Below are positions 59,351-64,000 of a DNA stretch of 64,000 nucleotides, in pieces. Below the pieces are notes generated by a model. It was not told the origin of the DNA. It saw nothing but the letters and a program-made list of their open reading frames with translations, and ran no database searches. The DNA is from Geomonas ferrireducens (GTDB taxonomy: Bacteria; Desulfobacterota; Desulfuromonadia; Geobacterales; Geobacteraceae). Numbering within the stretch: position 1 is the first letter of the stretch; the number at the start of each line of letters is the position of its first letter. A program made the position numbers and the translations under genes. The stretch spans positions 704,318-768,317 of the forward strand of contig NZ_SSYA01000003.1 of assembly GCF_004917065.1 (NCBI RefSeq), read 5' to 3'.

Positions 59351-59760
59351 CGCGGCGAACTGCACGACTTTAAACGGCCGTTCTCGAAGAGCGAGATCGG
59401 CTGCTGCTCCACGCACGTCTTGCCGTCCACCTCCACCCGCGTGGCCAGGACGCATCCCTCCAGCTTGCCGGACTGGTAAAAGCTGATAGCCCCGTACTCA
59501 TTGCAGACCAACCCCTCGTAGTAGAAGAAGTCCTTGGTAACACAACTCTTCAACATCCCCTGTTCGTAGAACTCGGCCTCCGCCAACAAGTTGCACCTGA
59601 CCCCGCTCAGGATGGTGATGTCCTTCAGGTTGCAGGACTTCAGGTCGCCGTTCGGGTAGTAGATTGCCGTCGACCCAGGATTGCAGATGGACGGGTCAAC
59701 GGCGAGGGCGTCGCTCACCCCGGGCACCAGCAGTACAAGTAGTAACAGAGCGCACTTCAT
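59347..59760 (-). CDS. Secreted cysteine-rich MORN-like repeat protein
   Basis: 137 residues from ATG 59760 with ggaggtcaatc upstream. Signal peptide MKCALLLLVLLVPGVSDALA, then four repeats with the pattern (F/Y)-x2-G-x-LK-x-C: YYPNGDLKSCNL, FYEQGMLKSCVT, FYQSGKLEGCVL and LFENGRLKSC. This resembles MORN_2-type antitoxin/toxin-like or surface repeats, but with a cysteine added to each unit, so disulfides or metal binding are possible. Periplasmic or extracellular. Function unknown. Confidence 0.82.
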   Translation of the reverse strand: MKCALLLLVLLVPGVSDALAVDPSICNPGSTAIYYPNGDLKSCNLKDITILSGVRCNLLAEAEFYEQGMLKSCVTKDFFYYEGLVCNEYGAISFYQSGKLEGCVLATRVEVDGKTCVEQQPISLFENGRLKSCSSPR

Positions 59761-59911
59761 GATTGACCTCCTGTGTAGCGGCTTCCCCAGAGCCATCGCC
59801 AAGTATAGTGTCGTGATTAATAAATTCAAATTTATCTTCTTGCGATGCACTGGTTGGTTAGATATGCTTAACCGGCTTCGGCCGAACCAATCCAGCACAA
59901 AGGAGATCATT

Positions 59912-60226
59912 ATGGCTAAGATTAGACGCATCGTTACTGTCCTGCTCTGTGCCTGCATGCTCGCCTCGTTCACCGGCTGCACTACCACGCCAAAGCGCGA
60001 GTCGGCAGGAGAGTACGTGGATGACTCGGTGATCACCACCCGGGTCAAGGCCGCCATCTTCGACGAACTCGCCCTGAAGACGTTCCAGATCAACGTCACC
60101 ACCTACCGGGGTGTGGTGCAGTTGAGCGGCTTCGTGGATTCGGCGGAGAACGCGAGGAAAGCGGGCGAGATCGCCCGCGGCGTGAAGGGTGTCCAGGAAG
60201 TTAAGAACGACCTCATAACGAAGTAG
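59912..60226 (+). CDS. BON-domain lipoprotein (OsmY/periplasmic stress type)
   Basis: 104 residues from ATG 59912, five bases after aggag. VTVLLCACMLASFTGC is a lipoprotein signal with lipobox FTGC. Residues ~40-103 make a single BON domain: VDDSVITTRVKAAIFDELAL, KTFQINVTTYRGVVQLSGFV, then ENARKAGEIARGVKGVQEVK. BON domains bind membranes, as in OsmY, and are often induced by osmotic or envelope stress. Outer-membrane or periplasmic location expected. Confidence 0.9.
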   Translation: MAKIRRIVTVLLCACMLASFTGCTTTPKRESAGEYVDDSVITTRVKAAIFDELALKTFQINVTTYRGVVQLSGFVDSAENARKAGEIARGVKGVQEVKNDLITK

Positions 60227-60233
60227 AGGGAAT

Positions 60234-60262
60234 AAAAAAAACCCCTCCCGGAAGGGAGGGGG
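60234..60262 (-). terminator. Rho-independent terminator of the DUF2795 gene
   Basis: On the minus strand cccctccc pairs with gggagggg around loop ttcc, followed by eight T. On the plus strand there is no T run, so it serves mainly the minus-strand gene, though the hairpin also lies after the BON gene stop. Confidence 0.88.
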
Positions 60263-60273
60263 TGGGATTAGGG

Positions 60274-60573
60274 TCAATGATGGGAAGACCTGCTGTGGGA
60301 TTTACCTTGGCCTGCCTGTCCGCCTGATTGTTGTTTGCTCCTGCCAGATTTAGAGCTTGATTCTTCGCTCCCCTCTTTACCGAATGCTTTCATGACGTCC
60401 GCCATGCTGCCATATTCCTTTTCTTCCATTTTCTGGATCTCGTCGAGAACCACTTTCTCTGCTTTCATGTGTTGAGCGTGTTTTAAAAGATCCTGTTTCT
60501 CTGCCGGGAAGTCGATCCCTTTCAGATGCTTGGTGACGTTTGCCGGTGAATGACCTGTGCCACGCGTTGCCAT
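60274..60573 (-). CDS. DUF2795 domain protein
   Basis: 99 residues. GHSPANVTKHLKGIDFPAEK and DLLKHAQHMKAEKVVLDEI match DUF2795 (about 50 residues, helical). The C-terminal third is low-complexity, rich in Ser, Gly, Gln, Lys (KSGRSKQQSGGQAGQGKSHS). RBS aggaagtt precedes the ATG. DUF2795 is of unknown function and common in geobacters and actinobacteria; a DNA- or stress-related role is sometimes assumed without proof. Confidence 0.86.
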   Translation of the reverse strand: MATRGTGHSPANVTKHLKGIDFPAEKQDLLKHAQHMKAEKVVLDEIQKMEEKEYGSMADVMKAFGKEGSEESSSKSGRSKQQSGGQAGQGKSHSRSSHH

Positions 60574-60692
60574 AACTTCCTCCTTTTACGGCCTTTTTAT
60601 CTCCCATACACAAGTCGATTATATGGAATTGATTTTTTTTAATCAATTGAAAAGGCCGCTGTGACATAGGCCGCAAACTGCCCCCGTAAGTC

Positions 60693-62501
60693 TCACCAGG
60701 AAAGGAGGGCAAGCAGAGTCAGAGCGGCCGTACCCACGGTGAACCAGACGACGTAGTCCCCGATATAGCCGCTGTGCACCCGGCGCAGGAGAACAACCGG
60801 CCCCCTGACGATGGACTTGATCCGCTTCGTTGCGCGGCCATGCAGCGGCCCCGGTGCCAGAAACAGCGTGGCAAGCGCGACCGCTCCGGCTGCTGCGATG
60901 AGGCCGCCTCCCAACCCGGGACGCGCGACGCGTGACAGAGGGGGCGTCATACGCCGCTCTCCCGCCAAGACAACATGCCGGTATCCATCGCGATCCACGA
61001 AGCGCGCCGCGGCCAGCGCTGCTACCTGCTGCCCCTGCGGCAGAAGCCCGACACCAAGAGAGCTCAAAAGGAGCAGGGCCATGGGAAGGATCATGATCAC
61101 CGGCGTGGGCCCCCTCGACTTTTCCGCTTCCGCGCCTTCCTCACCGGAGGCGGGTGCGGAACTGGAGAAGGGATCGAGATGCCCGAGGCCGAAGAAGATC
61201 CCGCCCCCCGCGCGCAGGACCGCTCCCCCAGTGAGCACGGACCCCAGGGCGAAAAAGGGGACAAGCCAGCCGTAGCCGAGCCCGCGCGCGCTCTCCTCGA
61301 TGATCCCTTTGCCGGCCCAGGTGCCGAAGGGGGGGAGCCCGGCGAGGGCCAGTCCAGCAAGGAGGAAGAGGACCCCGGTGATCTTCAGCCGACGGCACTT
61401 GCCGTGCAACTGTTTCTCGTCCACGGAGCGGAAGTGGTAGACGAGGATACCGGTGGCGATGAAGAGCCCCCCCTTGATTAAGCCGTGCCCGAAGATGTAG
61501 AGAAGGGTCCCCTCTAGGGCCTGCCGCTCGTGCAGTGCAAACCCGGCAAGGATGAGACCGCTGTGACTAACCGTCGAGTAGGCGAGAAGGCGCTTCAGGT
61601 GGCGCTGCAGGCAGGCCATGGCGCCACCGGCCAGCAGCGTCACGATGCCGATGCCGAGGAAAGCAGATTGCACCGGAGCCTGGGCGAGCACGTCGCTGAA
61701 GACCACCCAGTAGATGCGCGCCACCGCGTACAGGCCAAGCTGCACCATGATGCCGGAGAAGAGGACGGAGGCCGGGGTGGGGGCTACCGAGTGGGCATCG
61801 GGAAGCCAGAAGTGGAACGGGAACACGGCCCCCTTGACCAGGAAACCGACGGACAGGAGCATGAAGGCGACGCCCACAGGCGCCGTGACCGGTTTACCGT
61901 GCAGGGCGGCTCCGATCCAGGCGAGATTCAATCCCCCGGTCTTGGCGTACAGAAGTCCGATGCCGAGTAGCACCATGAGCCCACCGAGGCTGTTCATCAC
62001 CGCGAAGTTGAGTCCTCCCTCCAGGGGACCGCTTTCCTCGATCTTGTACCCGGTCAGGGCGTAGGCGGCGACACCCATCAGCTCGAAAAAGACGAACATG
62101 TTGAAGAGGTCGCCGGTGAGGGCGAACCCCTGCAGCGAGGCGAGGAAAAGGAGCATCAGCGTGTGGTAATAGGTGCGGACGGCGTGGAAGTGGTGCCAGG
62201 AGAAGAGCAGGGCGGCAACTGTCAGAAGGGAGGCGAGCAGGGCCAAAAGGGCTGCGGCCGGGTCGATGACGAAGGCGATGCCGACGGGAAAGCCGCGCAT
62301 CAGGCTCCAGTCCCCGAACCAGTAGACCAGTGTGGCGGCCAAAGAGCGCTCCAGAAGCAGGAGGTCGAAAACCACCACGGCAAGGGCGGTCAGAAGGGAG
62401 AGGACGTCGAGCACACGGCGCCGGGAGCGCAGCTGTTCCAGAGCAGCCAGAAGCGCGGCCATGAAGAGCGGCAACACAACGGGAAGGGGAGGAGTATTCA
62501 T
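60693..62501 (-). CDS. mnhD: Na+/H+ antiporter subunit D (Mrp/Mnh, NuoM/NuoN-like)
   Basis: 602 residues from ATG 62501, two bases after the mnhC stop; codons upstream belong to mnhC. About 14-16 membrane helices. Proton-channel family text: LTGDLFNMFVFFELMGVAAY, VKGAVFPFHFWLPDAHSVAP and KRLLAYSTVSHSGLILAGFA. The charged residues Glu in FFELMG and Lys in VKGAVF are those needed for ion translocation in complex I-like antiporters. It is longer than usual MnhD; the last ~100 residues include a charged loop and an extra helix. Confidence 0.9.
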   Translation of the reverse strand: MNTPPLPVVLPLFMAALLAALEQLRSRRRVLDVLSLLTALAVVVFDLLLLERSLAATLVYWFGDWSLMRGFPVGIAFVIDPAAALLALLASLLTVAALLFSWHHFHAVRTYYHTLMLLFLASLQGFALTGDLFNMFVFFELMGVAAYALTGYKIEESGPLEGGLNFAVMNSLGGLMVLLGIGLLYAKTGGLNLAWIGAALHGKPVTAPVGVAFMLLSVGFLVKGAVFPFHFWLPDAHSVAPTPASVLFSGIMVQLGLYAVARIYWVVFSDVLAQAPVQSAFLGIGIVTLLAGGAMACLQRHLKRLLAYSTVSHSGLILAGFALHERQALEGTLLYIFGHGLIKGGLFIATGILVYHFRSVDEKQLHGKCRRLKITGVLFLLAGLALAGLPPFGTWAGKGIIEESARGLGYGWLVPFFALGSVLTGGAVLRAGGGIFFGLGHLDPFSSSAPASGEEGAEAEKSRGPTPVIMILPMALLLLSSLGVGLLPQGQQVAALAAARFVDRDGYRHVVLAGERRMTPPLSRVARPGLGGGLIAAAGAVALATLFLAPGPLHGRATKRIKSIVRGPVVLLRRVHSGYIGDYVVWFTVGTAALTLLALLSW

Positions 62502-62503
62502 GG

Positions 62504-62848
62504 TCAGCCCCGCATGGGGGGCTCGCTCTTCGGATCGAGCGTCCCGCTGCGCTTGTGGCGCTGAAGGGCGAGGGCGAGGAGCAGGGCAGAGACCGTTGCC
62601 CCGACGACGATGTCGGTCAAGGTGAGCGCCTGCACCACCGGGTCGACCATGATCCGTGTTCCCGGGATGTCGCCGGTAATGGGCGCGGTGCCGTTGTTCA
62701 CGTAGCCGACCGAGAGCAGCAGCAGGTAGCCTGAGGACTGGGCGACGAAGAGAGCACTCACCAGGTAAATGCTGTTCCTGCAGGTGGCGATACCGTAAAG
62801 GCCTACCACCAGGAGCCACACTACAACGAGGAAGGGGAGCGCGTTCAC
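62504..62848 (-). CDS. mnhC: Na+/H+ antiporter subunit C (NuoK-like)
   Basis: 114 residues, GTG start overlapping the mnhB stop (GTGA). Three membrane helices: FLVVVWLLVVGLYGIATCRN, LVSALFVAQSSGYLLLLSVG and DIVVGATVSALLLALAL, with QALTLTDIVVG, the NuoK/MnhC-like conserved text. It is a core subunit of the Mrp multisubunit antiporter complex. The final ~20 residues are polar and charged. Confidence 0.92.
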   Translation of the reverse strand: MNALPFLVVVWLLVVGLYGIATCRNSIYLVSALFVAQSSGYLLLLSVGYVNNGTAPITGDIPGTRIMVDPVVQALTLTDIVVGATVSALLLALALQRHKRSGTLDPKSEPPMRG

Positions 62849-63606
62849 GATTTCTTCTCCCTGCGGATCACGAGGACCTGGCGCAAAAAGGCCGCGATCA
62901 GAAGCACGAAGGCCGAGGCCACCTCGATACCGACGGCTGTGTTCAACAGTGGCAGCGTCCCGGTGGAGAGGAGTTCCCCCGAGACTCCGAGCGGAAAGAG
63001 GTTGCGCATGTAATGGTAGTCGGAGAGGAGGGGGAGTGCGCCTATCATGGCGTAGCTCATGGCGCCGGCGGCCTCCAGGTGGGAGGCCAGATGGTCGCGC
63101 TTAATCTTCAGGAGGTCGCCGTATTCGCCGCTCAGGTAGACGTAGTAAAAGGCGGTAGCCACCAGCACCCCGCCCTGGAAGCCGCCGCCGGGCGTCAGGT
63201 GACCGTGCAGGACGACGTAGATTCCCAGCAGCAGGGTGAAGGGGAACATGACAACGCCAAGCCCGAGAACGGCCGGTGCGGCCACGATGCCGGCGCGGTC
63301 CGGTGCCTGGTCCGTCGGTTCGCGGGTTTCTTCGTCCTCCTGCCGCCTGAGCAGCAGTAGCCCTCCCGCTACCGCGGCGAAGAGGATGAACTCTTCGGCG
63401 AGCGTGTCGAAACCGCGGTAATCGAAGGTGACGGCGGCGACCGCTTGCTGGGCGTGCCGCATCGGTTCCATGCTCTCCAGCACCAGCGCCCGGTAGGCCC
63501 CGCTTTGACGGCCGAAAGTGGGGAGGGAGGTGAAGGCGGCGACGAGGCACCCGGCAAGGAGCGCGGCAGCCAGCGCGAAAAGCGTGTTGCGCAGGCGATC
63601 GTTCAT
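62845..63606 (-). CDS. mnhB: Na+/H+ antiporter subunit B (MnhB domain)
   Basis: 253 residues, ATG overlapping the upstream stop as ATGA. One N-terminal helix (TLFALAAALLAGCLVAAF), RGFDTLAEEFILFAAVAGGL, then the MnhB core with FPFTLLLGIYVVLHGHLTPG and GGFQGGVLVATAFYYVYL and two more helices. The N-terminal part (RGFDTLGE-like) resembles the C-terminal piece of MnhA/MbhE, so this is the extended MbhE-MnhB type found in split Mrp systems. Confidence 0.88.
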   Translation of the reverse strand: MNDRLRNTLFALAAALLAGCLVAAFTSLPTFGRQSGAYRALVLESMEPMRHAQQAVAAVTFDYRGFDTLAEEFILFAAVAGGLLLLRRQEDEETREPTDQAPDRAGIVAAPAVLGLGVVMFPFTLLLGIYVVLHGHLTPGGGFQGGVLVATAFYYVYLSGEYGDLLKIKRDHLASHLEAAGAMSYAMIGALPLLSDYHYMRNLFPLGVSGELLSTGTLPLLNTAVGIEVASAFVLLIAAFLRQVLVIRREKKS

Positions 63607-63845
63607 CGCGCCCCCCTGGAGCGGGTCTTCGCCACGGTAAGGAGCACCATGAGCGGGAAGGCGACCGCCCCGACGACCATTTCGGAAAGGGCGACGTCAG
63701 GCGCCTGCAGCACCAGGAAAAGGATGCTGAGGGTGAGCCCGAAAAAACCGGCGATGATCGACTGGGGGAGAGGATCGCGCGTCGCCACCACCGCCCACCC
63801 GGATGTCGCCACCAGCAGAAACGCCACCGCCTCAATGGGCCCCAT
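63603..63845 (-). CDS. Mrp antiporter DUF4040 subunit
   Basis: 80 residues from ATG 63845, six bases after gaggagg; ATG 63851 would place the ribosome site too close. Three hydrophobic segments (IEAVAFLLVATSGWAVV, IIAGFFGLTLSILFLVL, EMVVGAVAFPLMVLLTV) and LQAPDVALSEMVVGAV are the DUF4040/MnhB-like signature (PDVALTE), normally the C-terminal part of MnhA. It is encoded separately here, as in MbhD-type split subunits. Confidence 0.88.
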   Translation of the reverse strand: MGPIEAVAFLLVATSGWAVVATRDPLPQSIIAGFFGLTLSILFLVLQAPDVALSEMVVGAVAFPLMVLLTVAKTRSRGAR

Positions 63846-64000
63846 GGTCATCCTCCTCTCCCTGATCGTCGGTGGGCTTCTTCACGTCTTTCGCCTCGCG
63901 CAGGTAATGCGCCCGTGCCGCGGCGAAGGTGATCACCGGATTGCCGACCACCATGACCGCGAAGACGAGCCACGCCTTGATGGTGGGGGCGGACATCCCT
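63832..64000 (-). CDS. mnhG: Na+/H+ antiporter subunit G, C-terminal part (runs off the right edge)
   Basis: Read on the minus strand, an open frame enters at 64000 and ends at the TGA 63834-63832, giving 56 codons with ...SAPTIKAWLVFAVMVVGNPV and ITFAAARAHYLREAKDVKKP. The TAPTIKAW/NP-x2-ARA pattern is the C-terminal end of MnhG/MrpG. The last residues are acidic (GEEDDHGAH). It overlaps the DUF4040 start by 14 bases, consistent with the operon order G, DUF4040, B, C, D. The start lies beyond the window. Confidence 0.8.
   Translation of the reverse strand, partial: GMSAPTIKAWLVFAVMVVGNPVITFAAARAHYLREAKDVKKPTDDQGEEDDHGAH

Noticed and set aside
1-64000. tRNA, rRNA, riboswitch (including c-di-GMP type) and transposase genes
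   Set aside because: Gaps were read for cloverleaf-like ends, conserved riboswitch words and transposase-like frames; none was convincing by eye. A covariance-model search would be decisive.

Overview
The window looks like chromosome of a Geobacteraceae bacterium, closest in style to the subsurface clade (Geobacter bemidjiensis / Citrifermentans / Geomonas). The pointers are a eukaryotic-type citrate synthase (gltA, 42.1 kb), a DUF6178 gene, an AmmeMemoRadiSam A gene, high G+C housekeeping genes and intergenic repeats built from cgcaaag and gggatgaagggg words. This is judged from sequence features and family knowledge only; no database search was possible.

Region 1 (1-19.85 kb) is a surface-polysaccharide locus read left to right with many overlapping genes. 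Its first 11 kb is clearly AT-richer than the rest and carries a bifunctional 3,4-ketoisomerase/acetyltransferase, a sugar aminotransferase, two more acetyltransferases, Wzx flippase, a Wzy/WaaL-like protein, three glycosyltransferases and a CapK-like adenylyltransferase. Composition changes abruptly near 11.05 kb, where a two-domain oxidoreductase, a heparinase-like protein, another glycosyltransferase, an initiating phosphoglycosyl transferase, a PglD-like acetyltransferase, WecB and a PglE-like aminotransferase follow. With the membrane-bound PglF-like dehydratase at 21.2-23.2 kb these could make UDP-diacetylbacillosamine as the first sugar. A 41-bp degenerate tandem repeat and a lone fibronectin-III gene separate the two blocks. 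A Wzi-like outer-membrane protein (24.0-25.6 kb) fits capsule or exopolysaccharide surface assembly.

Region 2 (23.2-38.4 kb) holds single housekeeping or accessory genes (GxxExxY protein, ExeA/GspB pair, Cys-cluster protein, DUF6178, mtaB, cysE, miaA, ctpA, DUF502, a hydroxyacid dehydrogenase), nearly all separated by 145-340 bp palindromic dispersed repeats. One arm of the repeat usually touches the stop codon of a gene, and in two genes the repeat appears to supply the last codons and the stop. Conventional T-run terminators are not evident here, although they are common elsewhere in the window. A different, MITE-like element occurs twice (25.7 and 35.9 kb).

Region 3 (38.9-57.7 kb) is ordinary core genome: an acyl-CoA ligase, an M24 peptidase with a leader hairpin, gltA with a dyad-rich promoter, ndk, rlmN, mtnP, a PfkB kinase, a TPR lipoprotein and RodZ-like protein, a receiver/USP/histidine-kinase signalling set, a COG2509 flavoprotein, a YhaM-like HD nuclease with a perfect 12-bp repeat, an MBL hydrolase and coaBC. 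Region 4 (57.7-64 kb) has a zinc-dependent phospholipase C-like protein, a cysteine-free UDG4-like protein, a secreted MORN-like cysteine repeat protein, a BON lipoprotein, a DUF2795 protein and, on the minus strand, an Mrp/Mnh Na+/H+ antiporter operon running off the right edge. No rRNA, tRNA, CRISPR array or recognisable transposase gene was seen.
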